This document shows, piece after piece, positions 1 to 10,634 of a DNA stretch of 64,000 nucleotides (position 1 is the stretch's first letter; each line of letters opens with the position of its first letter). Both the position numbers and the translations under genes were made by a program. Source of the stretch: Methylotenera sp. RIFCSPLOWO2_02_FULL_45_14 (GTDB lineage Bacteria; Pseudomonadota; Gammaproteobacteria; Burkholderiales; Methylophilaceae); NCBI GenBank assembly GCA_001803395.1, contig MHBU01000025.1:1-64000 (forward strand), given 5' to 3'. The notes below the pieces were generated by a model. The model did not search any database. It saw only the letters and a list, made by a program, of their open reading frames with translations, and was not told the origin of the DNA.

Positions 1-57
1 AGCATCTGTTGTATGTTTGCAGCGCTTCGTTCACTTGTTTCGTTAGCGAAGGCGCGC

Positions 58-85
58 ATTCTACAGGGATTTTAAAACCCGTCAA
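58..85 (-). promoter_or_regulatory. Predicted sigma70 promoter, leftward, GC-rich discriminator (proximal copy)
   Basis: Minus strand reads TTGACG-N16-TAGAAT followed by GCGCGCC; same geometry as the copy at 169-196. Confidence 0.6.
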
Positions 86-132
86 CCATAATTGTGAAAT
101 ACTTTCTAATTACAATTGACTGCATTTTTACA

Positions 133-166
133 GCACCTCGCTAACGTTGTTTTGTTAGCGAGGTGC
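133..166. repeat. 13-bp perfect inverted repeat, 8-nt loop
   Basis: GCACCTCGCTAAC-gttgtttt-GTTAGCGAGGTGC read directly. Confidence 0.8.
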
Positions 167-168
167 GC

Positions 169-196
169 ATTCTACATGGCTTATAAGTTTGGTCAA
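169..196 (-). promoter_or_regulatory. Predicted sigma70 promoter, leftward, GC-rich discriminator (distal copy)
   Basis: Minus strand reads TTGACC-N16-TAGAAT followed by GCGCACC. Confidence 0.6.
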
Positions 197-212
197 GTGA
201 CTATCTGCAGTG

Positions 213-1412
213 TTACAAAATTGTTACATTTGCGAATTTACGCTTACCAACTTGCGCCGTAACCGTTAATCCTTTATTTAGCATCAGCGCTTTATCGGTG
301 ACTTTCTCGCCATCCAATTTAATACCGCCCTGCTCAATGGCTCTAAAGGCTTCTGATGTACTGCTTACCAAACCTGCAAGCTTTAATAACTGCGCTACAC
401 CTATATTATCGGTGTCTATTGTTATTTTAATTTCAGGCACATCATCCGGTATGCCGCCCTTTGACCGCGTCTGGAAATCCAGCAGCGCTTTCTCAGCATC
501 TTCTAAACTATGAAAACGCGTCACGATTTCTTGCGCGAAACGCACTTTGATATCTCTTGGATTGGCGCCCGCAGCAACATCCGCCTTCCACTTTGCCATG
601 GTTTCCAGAGACTCAAATGATAGCAACTCTATATAACGCCACATCAACTCATCTGAAATCGACATGATTTTGGCAAAAATTACTTCGGGCGCTTCCGCGA
701 TACCTATATAGTTACCTAGTGATTTAGACATTTTATTAACGCCGTCCAAGCCTTCTAGCAAAGGCATCGTCAACACGCACTGCTGACTTTGGCCTGCCTG
801 CTTTTGCAATTCTCGACCCATTAGCAGGTTGAATTTTTGGTCGGTGCCACCCAGCTCTACATCAGCATTTAACGCTACTGAATCATAGCCCTGTAATAAT
901 GGATATAAGAATTCGTGAATCGCAATCGGCTGATTTGACTTATATCTTTTAGTGAAATCATCGCGCTCCAACATACGCGCGACCGTATGGCTGGCAGCCA
1001 ACCTGAGCATACCTGCCGCACCTAACTCGTTGAGCCATTTAGAGTTAAACACAACTTCAGTTTGTTCTGGCTTAAGGATCTTAAAGACTTGTGCGGCATA
1101 AGACTTTGCGTTCTCTTGCACCTGTTCGCTCGTGAGTGGTGGGCGCGTAGTGCTTTTGCCAGTGGGGTCACCGATCATGCCGGTAAAATCCCCAATCAGA
1201 AATAGCACGTGATGGCCCAACTCCTGAAATTGACGCAACTTATTGATAAGCACGGTGTGCCCCAAGTGTAAATCTGGCGCTGTAGGGTCAAACCCCGCTT
1301 TAATTCTAAGCGGCTTGTTCTTTTTTAGCTTTTCAACTAATTCCGCCTCGATTAAAAGCTCATCTGTACCGCGCTTAATAATTGCAAGCTGTTGGTTAAT
1401 GTCAATATTCAC
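213..1412 (-). CDS. tyrS: Tyrosyl-tRNA synthetase
   Basis: 399 aa; class I signatures ([18 protein letters not shown]) and C-terminal S4-like region. Confidence 0.97.
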   Translation of the reverse strand: MNIDINQQLAIIKRGTDELLIEAELVEKLKKNKPLRIKAGFDPTAPDLHLGHTVLINKLRQFQELGHHVLFLIGDFTGMIGDPTGKSTTRPPLTSEQVQENAKSYAAQVFKILKPEQTEVVFNSKWLNELGAAGMLRLAASHTVARMLERDDFTKRYKSNQPIAIHEFLYPLLQGYDSVALNADVELGGTDQKFNLLMGRELQKQAGQSQQCVLTMPLLEGLDGVNKMSKSLGNYIGIAEAPEVIFAKIMSISDELMWRYIELLSFESLETMAKWKADVAAGANPRDIKVRFAQEIVTRFHSLEDAEKALLDFQTRSKGGIPDDVPEIKITIDTDNIGVAQLLKLAGLVSSTSEAFRAIEQGGIKLDGEKVTDKALMLNKGLTVTAQVGKRKFANVTIL

Positions 1413-1464
1413 GTACTTTCGTCCTTAAACTCGATTATTTTTACGACTCATTTACTTGTTTTAA

Positions 1465-2913
1465 TTGAGTTTTCTGTTAGTATCTACGACCGTATTAAAT
1501 TTTTACAAAGGTCAGCCCGTGGATATTAACGAGTCTAATCAAAACAATTCAACTCAAGCTTCTATTTTAGCGCAAAATTCCAATAAAGCTGAACGTAAGC
1601 TTAATCGCATGTCTGAGCGAAAAATTAAGTTACGTTGGATTTTGGCGATCTCTTGTTTACCATTATTTGGCATATACACAGCATTTGGTATTGCGCCACA
1701 AACGCTAACGGGCAACATCCAAACAACTACCGTAATAGAAGAAATTTTACTTCCAGATATAACCGATACCACTGGCGTAGAAGATGCCACAGGTGAAGTT
1801 GCCACACAAAACTATTGGTACAAAGATCATGTCCGCCGTGATGACACGTTAAATAGCATGTTGTCCCGCCTCAATATTCGCAATCGTGAGGCCATTGAAT
1901 TTATCCGCACTGACGAAATGGCCAGTGAAATAGCTAAATCACTTATTCCTGGCAGACAAATTGAAGCAGAGACCGATAGTGAGGGCAACTTAGTCTCGTT
2001 CGAATACCAAGTCAAAGCTGATCAATTCATCATGGTTAGCCAATCCGCTGATGGCTATAAAGCGAGTAAAATTGCGCATGATCTTGAAGTACGCGCCATA
2101 TTAAAATCCGCAAAAATAAAAAGTTCTTTATTTGGTGCTGCGGATGACGCCAATATACCTGACCATGTCGCGATTCAATTGGCTGATATATTTGAAAGTG
2201 ACATTGACTTTCACACCGATCTACGCCGGGATGACCACTTTAACGTCATCTACGAAGGCAGCTACGACCAAGGTCAATTACTCAAAACTGGCGATGTACT
2301 GGCCGCTGAGTTTGTTAATAATGGCAAAATTTACCGCGCCATAGGTTACCGCGATGGCAATAATCAAATGCAGTATTTCACGCCTGAAGGTAAAAACCTG
2401 CATAAATCATTTTTACGCTCTCCATTAGAGTTTACGCGCGTAAGCTCAGGCTTTAACCTAGCACGGTTTCACCCAGTTTTACAGCGAATTAGAGCGCACA
2501 AAGGTGTAGATATGGCAGCGCCTACGGGAACACGCATCAAAGCCTCTGGTGATGCGGTGGTTGATTTTGTAGGCCAAAAAGGTGGCTATGGCAATGTGAT
2601 TATACTTAAGCACGCCAACGGTATCAGCACCGTGTATGGGCATCTTTCACGTTTTGCAGCTGAATTACGTCGCGGCGCTAAAGTTGCGCAAGGTGAAATC
2701 ATCGGCTTTGTTGGCATGACTGGCACAGCTACCGGGCCACATTTACATTATGAGTTTTTACTCAATGGTCAGCATCGCGACCCTATGACCGTGGCGTTAC
2801 CAAAATCAAATGCAATTGAGGCGCACAACAAGGCTGCATTTGACAACGTTAGCAATCAACTCTCAGCGCAACTTAGACTACTAGACACCAGTAATATCGC
2901 GGCTCTAGAGTAG
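1465..2913 (+). CDS. M23 family metallopeptidase (murein endopeptidase)
   Basis: C-terminal LytM domain (HKGVDMAAPTGTRIKASGDAVV...YGHLS...GMTGTATGPHLHYE); the true start may be a downstream GTG near 1519. Confidence 0.93.
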   Translation: MSFLLVSTTVLNFYKGQPVDINESNQNNSTQASILAQNSNKAERKLNRMSERKIKLRWILAISCLPLFGIYTAFGIAPQTLTGNIQTTTVIEEILLPDITDTTGVEDATGEVATQNYWYKDHVRRDDTLNSMLSRLNIRNREAIEFIRTDEMASEIAKSLIPGRQIEAETDSEGNLVSFEYQVKADQFIMVSQSADGYKASKIAHDLEVRAILKSAKIKSSLFGAADDANIPDHVAIQLADIFESDIDFHTDLRRDDHFNVIYEGSYDQGQLLKTGDVLAAEFVNNGKIYRAIGYRDGNNQMQYFTPEGKNLHKSFLRSPLEFTRVSSGFNLARFHPVLQRIRAHKGVDMAAPTGTRIKASGDAVVDFVGQKGGYGNVIILKHANGISTVYGHLSRFAAELRRGAKVAQGEIIGFVGMTGTATGPHLHYEFLLNGQHRDPMTVALPKSNAIEAHNKAAFDNVSNQLSAQLRLLDTSNIAALE

Positions 2914-2940
2914 TTTGCTCGCTCAATAGACTTGTACGGC

Positions 2941-4053
2941 ATGGCTGGCACACTTTTCATCGGACTGATGTCAGGAACCAGCCTTGATGGTGTTGATGTG
3001 GCACTGGTTGAGTTTAGCGACACCCATCAGCCTAAAGTGGTTCATACCCATTTTGTAGCTTACCCTTCATTATTGCGTGCTGAAATTTTGGCATTGCAAC
3101 ACCCCACGCAAAATGAGCTCGAAACAACAGCACTGATGGGCAATACGCTTGCTCGACTTTACGCAGACGCCGTTAATCAATTACTGTCCACCACCAAGCT
3201 GTCACCCGGCAACATTATTGCCATAGGCTGCCACGGTCAAACGATCAGACATCGCCCAGGTTTTAAAGATGGCATCGGCTTTACATTACAAATTGGCAAT
3301 GCTGCATTATTAGCTGAGCTGACAGGTATTACCGTAGTAGCCGATTTTAGAAGCCGTGATATTGCCGCTGGCGGTCAAGGCGCACCTTTGGTCCCCGCTT
3401 TTCACAAAGCCGTATTTTTTCATCATGAGCTTAATCGCGCTATTATCAACATTGGTGGCATCGCTAACATTACTTATCTTGCCAGCACGGGCAGCGTATT
3501 AGGCTTCGACTCAGGTCCTGGCAACATGCTGCTCGATACTTGGGTTAAGCAGCATCTCAATTTAAACTTTGACGCAGATGGCGCATGGGCAAGATCAGGC
3601 ACGGTGATTGAACCATTGTTGTCGGCGATGTTAGCCGAACCTTATTTTTCATTAACACCCCCTAAAAGTACTGGACGTGATTTATTTAACGACACATGGC
3701 TCAATACTTTCCTGCCCAACAAGAGTTATCAGCCCAATGATGTAGCGCGCACTTTGGTAGCGCTTAGCGCACATAGCATATATAACGCGCTGATGCAGCA
3801 TTGTAGTGTTGTGGACGAAGTGTATTTATGTGGTGGCGGCGCTAGAAACGGTATGCTAAAACAACACCTGAAAACGTTACTGGGTAACATTAAATTGGCA
3901 ACAACCGATGACCTAGGGCTGGGCATTGATTGGGCAGAGGCCGTTGCGTTTGCTTGGCTAGCGAAACAATGCCTAAATCAACACCCTGCGAATTTGCCAG
4001 AAGTCACGGGCGCTAAAGGCGCACGTATATTAGGTGCAATCTACCAGCATTAA
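2941..4053 (+). CDS. anmK: Anhydro-N-acetylmuramic acid kinase
   Basis: GLMSGTSLDGVDVALVEF and FDSGPGNMLLDTW motifs; ORF track starts at TTG 2932 but ATG at 2941 fits the family better. Confidence 0.96.
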   Translation: MAGTLFIGLMSGTSLDGVDVALVEFSDTHQPKVVHTHFVAYPSLLRAEILALQHPTQNELETTALMGNTLARLYADAVNQLLSTTKLSPGNIIAIGCHGQTIRHRPGFKDGIGFTLQIGNAALLAELTGITVVADFRSRDIAAGGQGAPLVPAFHKAVFFHHELNRAIINIGGIANITYLASTGSVLGFDSGPGNMLLDTWVKQHLNLNFDADGAWARSGTVIEPLLSAMLAEPYFSLTPPKSTGRDLFNDTWLNTFLPNKSYQPNDVARTLVALSAHSIYNALMQHCSVVDEVYLCGGGARNGMLKQHLKTLLGNIKLATTDDLGLGIDWAEAVAFAWLAKQCLNQHPANLPEVTGAKGARILGAIYQH

Positions 4054-4137
4054 CCTGAGTAATGCGTTAACAATTTATCAGAACGCATCAATAAAGTATA
4101 ATTAAAATCTAATGATGATTAGAATTGTAGAAATGCC

Positions 4138-5436
4138 ATGACAAACAGACCCACCAAAGCCACTATTACTTTTGATAATGGTGCCGCCCCAATTGAGTTG
4201 CCTATGCTTTCAGGAAGCTTGGGCAATGATGTGATTGATATTCGCACACTAGGTAAACACGGCGTGTTTACCTATGATCCAGGCTTTATGTCAACAGCGG
4301 CCTGTAATTCAAACATTGCTTTTATTGATGGTGAAAAAGGTCTGCTCTACTATCGCGGTTACCCGATTGAGCAGTTAGCTGAGCATTGTGATTTTACGGA
4401 GGTTTCTCACCTGCTAATTAACGGTGAACTGCCGAATGCCGCACAAAAACAAGAATTCACTCGCACAATAACCAGCCATACCATGCTACATGACCAGCTC
4501 TCTAACATATTTAGAGGATTCAGGCGCGATGCGCACCCCATGGCGGTCATGGTTGGTGTAGTTGGCTCAATGTCTGCGTTTTATCATACCAAAGGTGATA
4601 TTCACGACGCACTGAGCCGCGAAATCACTGCGCATCAATTACTGGCAAAAGTGCCAACCATTGCAGCGTGGAGCTACAAATACAATATCGGTCAGCCATT
4701 CATGTATCCAGCAAATCATTTAAACTATGCTGAAAATTTTATGCATATGATGTTTGCTACACCATGCGAACCTTATGTACCTAATCCTGTACTGGCAAAG
4801 GCATTTGACCGAATTTTGATTTTGCATGCAGATCATGAACAAAATGCATCTACCTCGACTGTGAGGCTAGCTGGTTCTAGCGGCGCTAATCCATTTGCCT
4901 GCATCGCCGCGGGCATTGCCTCGCTTTGGGGGCCTGCACACGGTGGCGCTAACGAGGCCACCCTTAAAATGCTGGAAGAAATTGGTGATGTTTCACGCAT
5001 AGGCGAATTTATAAAACGCGCTAAAGATAAAACTGATACTTTCCGTCTCATGGGTTTTGGCCACCGTGTTTATCGCAATATGGATCCACGTGCCGCCATT
5101 ATGCGCAAAACCTGTCATGAAGTACTCGCTGAGCTTGGCTTGAATGACGACCCTATGTTTAAACTGGCCATGGCGCTGGAAAAAATTGCGCTGGAAGATG
5201 AATATTTTGTTTCACGTCAACTTTATCCAAACGTCGACTTTTACAGCGGCATCGTGATGCGCGCAATGGGAATCCCTAATAGCATGTTCACCGCCATCTT
5301 CGCCCTAGCCCGCACAGCAGGCTGGATAGCGCAATGGAGCGAGATGAACGCCGACCCAGAGCATAAGATCGGACGCCCTCGCCAACTCTACACAGGTGAA
5401 ACTAGGCGAGAGTTTGTACCGATTGAGAAGCGCTAA
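4138..5436 (+). CDS. gltA: Citrate synthase
   Basis: 432 aa; [25 protein letters not shown] and GFGHRVY motifs. Confidence 0.97.
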   Translation: MTNRPTKATITFDNGAAPIELPMLSGSLGNDVIDIRTLGKHGVFTYDPGFMSTAACNSNIAFIDGEKGLLYYRGYPIEQLAEHCDFTEVSHLLINGELPNAAQKQEFTRTITSHTMLHDQLSNIFRGFRRDAHPMAVMVGVVGSMSAFYHTKGDIHDALSREITAHQLLAKVPTIAAWSYKYNIGQPFMYPANHLNYAENFMHMMFATPCEPYVPNPVLAKAFDRILILHADHEQNASTSTVRLAGSSGANPFACIAAGIASLWGPAHGGANEATLKMLEEIGDVSRIGEFIKRAKDKTDTFRLMGFGHRVYRNMDPRAAIMRKTCHEVLAELGLNDDPMFKLAMALEKIALEDEYFVSRQLYPNVDFYSGIVMRAMGIPNSMFTAIFALARTAGWIAQWSEMNADPEHKIGRPRQLYTGETRREFVPIEKR

Positions 5437-5468
5437 TTATATTTAGAAATTTTCAATCTAGTACATAC

Positions 5469-5500
5469 AAAAAAGCCAAGCAATATTGCTTGGCTTTTTT
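5469..5500. terminator. Bidirectional intrinsic terminator between convergent gltA and erpA
   Basis: Perfect palindrome AAAAAAGCCAAGCAATATTGCTTGGCTTTTTT. Confidence 0.9.
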
Positions 5501-5516
5501 GTATTCAAATTAAAAC

Positions 5517-5882
5517 TTATACTGAAAAAGACGAACCACAACCACAAGTTGTAGTGGCTTGCGGATTGCGGATTACAAATTGTGAACCTTGCAAACTATC
5601 TTGATAATCAATTTCAGCACCCATTAAATACTGCAAGCTCATCGGATCAATAAGTAAAGTTACCGTATCTTTTTGTACTTGCGTATCATCTTCATTCACT
5701 TCTTCTTCAAAAGTAAAACCGTATTGAAAGCCTGAGCAACCGCCACCGCTGACAAACACGCGAAGTTTAAGATCTGGTGAACCCTCCTCGTCAATCAACT
5801 CTTTAACCTTTTTGGCTGCATTATCAGTAAAAACCAATGGTGCTGGAATGTCTATATTTTCTATATCTGCAACTGCGTTCAT
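5517..5882 (-). CDS. erpA: Iron-sulfur cluster insertion protein
   Basis: A-type carrier; conserved Cys motif [12 protein letters not shown]...CGCGSSFSV. Confidence 0.95.
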   Translation of the reverse strand: MNAVADIENIDIPAPLVFTDNAAKKVKELIDEEGSPDLKLRVFVSGGGCSGFQYGFTFEEEVNEDDTQVQKDTVTLLIDPMSLQYLMGAEIDYQDSLQGSQFVIRNPQATTTCGCGSSFSV

Positions 5883-5957
5883 GATGAACTCCTAAAATTT
5901 CAATAAAATCATTATGCTACTGCACGCCATCATAATCAAGGTGGCATACAAACTGCA

Positions 5958-6341
5958 TTATTCTGTACGGTCACCCGCATAAACCAATTTGCCTTCAATC
6001 ACCGCACCCGTATGCATTTCAAGTGAGTTGTAATTTACATCACCAGTAATCCGCGCTTTTGTTTGTAATTCTATAAATTGACCTGCTTTAACTGGGCCAA
6101 TTACCGTACCGTTAATCACAATCTTTGAGGCAGTGATAGCGCCTTCAATACGACCATGCTCGCTTAAAATTAGAGTGCTTGGACTGTCATTTGGTTCAGT
6201 TACAGCACCTAACACAGTGCCATCTACACGCAAACCACCGGAAAAAATAACATTACCTTCCACGCGGGTGTCCACACCAATCAGAGTATCAATGCTATTT
6301 TGAACTTTATTACTTTTCTTAAAAAACATATTGATTCTCAT
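5958..6341 (-). CDS. Bactofilin family polymer-forming protein
   Basis: Beta-helical repeats typical of bactofilins (GVDTRVEGNVIFSGGLRVDGTVLGAV...). Confidence 0.9.
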   Translation of the reverse strand: MRINMFFKKSNKVQNSIDTLIGVDTRVEGNVIFSGGLRVDGTVLGAVTEPNDSPSTLILSEHGRIEGAITASKIVINGTVIGPVKAGQFIELQTKARITGDVNYNSLEMHTGAVIEGKLVYAGDRTE

Positions 6342-6384
6342 CCAAAATCGTTATCAACGCTGATTGATAGAAAATCTATCAGGC

Positions 6385-6747
6385 TTATTTCTTGCCATTC
6401 AACATTTGTTTGTAAAAAACCAACTCTTCTTTAATGTGTATATTTTCATCCTGCACATTATTTAATTCTTTTGTTAAATTGCTTTGTGCGGCTTGCTCAA
6501 TTTGAAATTGTCGTTCAACCTGTATTATCTTGGTATTTAACACTTGGTTTTCAAGTGTTACTTGCTTTAATTTCTCACGAATATTTTCACCGCCACCTGT
6601 AAATTGCCAATATGCAATTAAATAGCCTAGCACCACAAATAAGGCTGTCATCCCCCACTGAAAATACCAAGGTCGTTTAGATCGAACAGCGACTTGCTTT
6701 GCTGTTAAGCCAAAGTGGCTTCTGATTCGTCTTCTAACGGGTTTCAT
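6385..6747 (-). CDS. Membrane-anchored coiled-coil protein (DUF6776-like)
   Basis: One N-terminal TM helix plus coiled-coil; next to bactofilin. Confidence 0.6.
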   Translation of the reverse strand: MKPVRRRIRSHFGLTAKQVAVRSKRPWYFQWGMTALFVVLGYLIAYWQFTGGGENIREKLKQVTLENQVLNTKIIQVERQFQIEQAAQSNLTKELNNVQDENIHIKEELVFYKQMLNGKK

Positions 6748-6757
6748 TCAAGTGTAG

Positions 6758-7798
6758 CTATGGCAATAAGGGTACTATTTCTAAACCTGCATTTTCAGGC
6801 AGACTAAACATAATATTCATATTTTGTACCGCCTGACCCGCAGCACCTTTTACCAAGTTATCAATCACTGACAGTATCACGACTATATCGCTATTTTGCG
6901 GTTGATGCACTGCAATTCGACAAATATTAGAACCGCGCACCGAACGTGTTTCCGGATGAGCGCCTTTGGGCAGTACATCAACAAAACGTTCATTGGCATA
7001 ACGCGTTTCAAACAGCGCTTGCAAATCTATAGATTTGACTAATTTAGCGTATAAAGTTGCATGTATGCCACGAATCAGCGGTGTTAAATGCGGCACAAAA
7101 GTAAAACCAACTTTCGATTTTGCCATGCTGGTTAAGCCCTGACTGATTTCTGGCAAATGCCGATGCCCATTCACGCCATACGCTTTAAAGTTATCTGCAG
7201 CCTCTGAGAACAAGCTATGCACCTCAGCTTTGCGTCCAGCACCACTCACGCCTGATTTTGCATCTGCTATTAAATAACTTGCATCCACTACACCCGCCTC
7301 TAATAAAGGCATAAAACCTAATTGCACTGCGGTGGGATAACAGCCAGGATTAGCGACTAGTTGCGCTGTCTTAATGGCCTCACGGTTCATCTCTGGCAAA
7401 CCATACACCGCTTGCGCAACCAAGTCCGGGCAAGCATGCGTCATCGCATACCATTTTTCCCATGTTGGAATATCTTTAATGCGAAAATCAGCGGCCAAAT
7501 CAATCACCCGCACGCCTTTTGCTAGCAAATCGCGCGTTTGCTGCATGGCAATACCATTAGGTGTGGCAAAAAATACCACATCACATTCACTCAAGTTAGC
7601 CTGTGCTGGGTCTGAGAAGGCTAAGTCAATATAGCCACGCAAGCTGGGGAACATATCTGCCACAGCAGAACCGGCGTCGCCACGAGAGGTAATAGCCGTT
7701 AACGTAACGTTGGGATGTACACTTAACAAACGCAACAATTCAACACCCGTGTAACCAGTGCCACCAACGATTCCTACTTTTAATTTTTTAGCTGTCAT
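6758..7798 (-). CDS. argC: N-acetyl-gamma-glutamyl-phosphate reductase
   Basis: [18 protein letters not shown] and [12 protein letters not shown] motifs. Confidence 0.97.
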   Translation of the reverse strand: MTAKKLKVGIVGGTGYTGVELLRLLSVHPNVTLTAITSRGDAGSAVADMFPSLRGYIDLAFSDPAQANLSECDVVFFATPNGIAMQQTRDLLAKGVRVIDLAADFRIKDIPTWEKWYAMTHACPDLVAQAVYGLPEMNREAIKTAQLVANPGCYPTAVQLGFMPLLEAGVVDASYLIADAKSGVSGAGRKAEVHSLFSEAADNFKAYGVNGHRHLPEISQGLTSMAKSKVGFTFVPHLTPLIRGIHATLYAKLVKSIDLQALFETRYANERFVDVLPKGAHPETRSVRGSNICRIAVHQPQNSDIVVILSVIDNLVKGAAGQAVQNMNIMFSLPENAGLEIVPLLP

Positions 7799-7867
7799 AA
7801 CGTTATCTTAACAAAACATCGCATCATAAATTCTAAAACTTAGCATCATGATGCTAATTATAAAAAG

Positions 7868-7894
7868 AAAAAAGGTCGCCAAAGCGACCTTTTT
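7868..7894 (-). terminator. Intrinsic terminator after rpsI
   Basis: AAAAAAGGTCGC-caaa-GCGACCTTTTT stem flanked by A/T runs. Confidence 0.85.
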
Positions 7895-7925
7895 AAAATC
7901 CAACCGCCTAATAGCGTTTAAAGCA

Positions 7926-8318
7926 TTAGCGTTTAGAGAATTGTTTACGACGACGCGCTTTACGTAAACCAACTTTTTTACGCTCAACTTCACGTGCATC
8001 ACGTGTTACAAAGCCGGCATGTGACAATGCGCTTTTCAAAGCCGCATCATAATCAATCAACGCACGTGTAATACCATGACGTACTGCACCCGCTTGACCA
8101 GACTCACCGCCACCAATCACATTTACCATAATATCAAAACTGGTAAGATTGTTAGTGAGCTCTAATGGTTGACGTAAAATCATACGTGCAGTTACACGTG
8201 AGAAATACTCATCAACTGGCTTGTCATTAACAATGATGTTGCCTTTACCTGACTTTAAGAACACGCGCGCTACTGAACTCTTGCGGCGACCCGTACCATA
8301 GTTGTATTTACCGATCAT
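7926..8318 (-). CDS. rpsI: 30S ribosomal protein S9
   Basis: [14 protein letters not shown]...[14 protein letters not shown]-terminus. Confidence 0.98.
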   Translation of the reverse strand: MIGKYNYGTGRRKSSVARVFLKSGKGNIIVNDKPVDEYFSRVTARMILRQPLELTNNLTSFDIMVNVIGGGESGQAGAVRHGITRALIDYDAALKSALSHAGFVTRDAREVERKKVGLRKARRRKQFSKR

Positions 8319-8327
8319 TTTTTATCC

Positions 8328-8756
8328 TTAGATGGTCAATGGTTGCGGTTGTTGCGCCGCGTGGTCATGCTTATCGCCAGCATAAACCTTCATTTTTTTG
8401 ATCATTGCGTAACCTAAAGGACCTTTAGGTAACATGCCTTTTACTGCTTTTTCTAAAGCGCGACCTGGGAAACGATCTTGCATTTTAGAGAATGTTGTTG
8501 TGCTGATACCACCTGGGTAGCCTGAGTGACTGTGGTAAAGCTTACCGTCAGCTTTGTTACCTGTGACTTTTAATTTGTCGGCGTTAATCACGACAATATA
8601 ATCACCTGTATCAACGTGAGGCGTATAAATGGTTTTATGTTTACCGCGTAAACGGTGTGCAACTGCGCTAGCTAGACGGCCTAGTACCAGGTCTGTGGCA
8701 TCAACCACAAACCAATCGCGCTTCACTTCATGTGACTTTGCTGAAAAGGTTTTCAT
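8328..8756 (-). CDS. rplM: 50S ribosomal protein L13
   Basis: [18 protein letters not shown]...LRGKHK; next to rpsI. Confidence 0.98.
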   Translation of the reverse strand: MKTFSAKSHEVKRDWFVVDATDLVLGRLASAVAHRLRGKHKTIYTPHVDTGDYIVVINADKLKVTGNKADGKLYHSHSGYPGGISTTTFSKMQDRFPGRALEKAVKGMLPKGPLGYAMIKKMKVYAGDKHDHAAQQPQPLTI

Positions 8757-9149
8757 CGTGTTACCAATACTATGAGCTAAAAAATTAAGAGGCGGATTTT
8801 ATGCCAAAGCAATGCGGTTTGTCAAACAGTATTATGTGACATATAACGTTTTTTTATTTTTCTCGACACTAAAGATCGATTCAAACAACTATAAACAATG
8901 TATAAATCATCGAGTTAAACTGACCGAACATGCTACGTAACCAATTGGCACAAATTATGCTAGAGTGATCAGTGGCATTTCTACTGTGTAATTATCATAG
9001 CACATCCAGAGCCATTTCTATTAAATTATATGCTAACAAATTGAAAATAAACATATTATGAGAATATTTGTATTTTCTAAATCCAAAAAATCAAAAGCAA
9101 CCAATGTGATTGAGTGAGATTTACCTATGCTGGATTAGTTAATTAAAAA

Positions 9150-10055
9150 TTAGCGATAAATTTTCATCACATAATGCGCTGCTAACCCTAAAAAAACGGC
9201 GAGGCCCAGCCAATTGTTTCCTAAGAAAGCTTGAAAGCAGTTGGCTCTGGCACGATTTTTAATTAAAAAATAATGATAAAGCGCTATGCCAGCAGCCACG
9301 GCTAGACCAAGATAGTAGGCAATACCCATTACTAGCCAATACCCTGCTAACGCCAGCAATACCAACGTGGTTGCGTAGCACATCATGACCGCAACCACCT
9401 CAAAACGCCCAAAAGTAATTGCTGAAGACTTAATGCCTATTTTTAAATCATCTTCACGATCCACCATCGCATACTCGGTATCATAAGCAACCGCCCAGAA
9501 TACATTTGCCAACAGTAGCAGCCATGCAACGGGGGGGATGTTATTGCTAATCGCCGCAAATGCCATGGGAATACCAAACCCAAACGCGATACCTAAATAT
9601 GCTTGCGGCATGACGAAAAAACGCTTGGTCAATGGGTAAGTGATCGCCAAAAATAGAGCCAGTACAGATAATTTCACCGTAAGTATATTGAGTAAGCTCA
9701 CCAAACCAAAAGCCGCTAAACTCAATATAGCCGCTAATACATAGGCTTCTTTTTTACTCACTTCATTATTTGGAATTGGCCGATGTTGCGTGCGCTCAAC
9801 TAAGCCATCATATTGGCTATCTGCAATATCATTCATCACACAACCTGCACTGCGCATCAGCACCGTGCCTGTTACAAATATCATCACCACAATCCAATCT
9901 GGCTTGCCATTGCCAGCGATCAGCAGCGCCCAAAGTGTAGGCCATAGCAATAATAAAATACCGATGGGCTTATCTAAACGCATTAAGCGCTCATAGAGCT
10001 CTATTTTTTTAGTTAAATTTGCTATGTTCATGTTGTTATATTGTTGGCGTAACAA
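9150..10055 (-). CDS. ubiA: 4-hydroxybenzoate octaprenyltransferase
   Basis: UbiA motifs NDIADSQYDG and AYDTEYAMVDREDD. Confidence 0.95.
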   Translation of the reverse strand: MLRQQYNNMNIANLTKKIELYERLMRLDKPIGILLLLWPTLWALLIAGNGKPDWIVVMIFVTGTVLMRSAGCVMNDIADSQYDGLVERTQHRPIPNNEVSKKEAYVLAAILSLAAFGLVSLLNILTVKLSVLALFLAITYPLTKRFFVMPQAYLGIAFGFGIPMAFAAISNNIPPVAWLLLLANVFWAVAYDTEYAMVDREDDLKIGIKSSAITFGRFEVVAVMMCYATTLVLLALAGYWLVMGIAYYLGLAVAAGIALYHYFLIKNRARANCFQAFLGNNWLGLAVFLGLAAHYVMKIYR

Positions 10056-10590
10056 TGTGTGGCAAAAAAACCTCAGTGACCATAATGTTAGCGCAATTCA
10101 AACTAAAAATAGAGCGTCGCGCCCAAAGATACAAAGGTTTAACCGTTAAATGCTGTGTGGCATGCTGATGAAGCATATGATTTGACGACAATTTTTTATA
10201 ACTTAATGGTGTGCGTTTCACTTTTGGATTTGCAAACAAAGTGGCGCCCAGCGGCTTGCTCCCTAGCTTGCTTAGACCACGCCATGCGCCACGTAAGCTA
10301 TTGCGCGGCAATACGCTGTGTGCGAATACGACTGGAAAGCCATCGCCAACCAGCAACACCTCGCGTACCAGTACAGTTTTATCTATCGGCAAATGCAATA
10401 CGGCCGCTTCGTCTTGTATCGGCCTTACGTATTTTACAGTCAATGGCTGCACTGAAAATTTGTGATATCGCTGCTGAAGCCGTGCGGTCAGTGAGCCGTT
10501 GTCGATCAACCATGATTGATGTGCATGACTTAGCACTGGCTTCGTAAGCCAACGATAGCGTGCTTGAGAGAAATTTTGACGAATTTTCAC
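10036..10590 (-). CDS. ubiC: Chorismate--pyruvate lyase
   Basis: VREVLLVGDGFPVVFAHSVLPR...LGATLF pattern; overlaps ubiA. Confidence 0.88.
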   Translation of the reverse strand: MKIRQNFSQARYRWLTKPVLSHAHQSWLIDNGSLTARLQQRYHKFSVQPLTVKYVRPIQDEAAVLHLPIDKTVLVREVLLVGDGFPVVFAHSVLPRNSLRGAWRGLSKLGSKPLGATLFANPKVKRTPLSYKKLSSNHMLHQHATQHLTVKPLYLWARRSIFSLNCANIMVTEVFLPHIVTPTI

Positions 10591-10634
10591 GTCACGGATT
10601 ATCGCATGCTGTCATGAGTTTGATTAACATCACA

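Noticed and set aside
7808-8002. 64-aa minus-strand ORF spanning the rpsI terminator
   Set aside because: Overlaps rpsI and its terminator in another frame; spurious.
10155-10547. 130-aa plus-strand ORF opposite ubiC
   Set aside because: Entirely antisense to a well-supported UbiC reading frame; no domain or RBS support.
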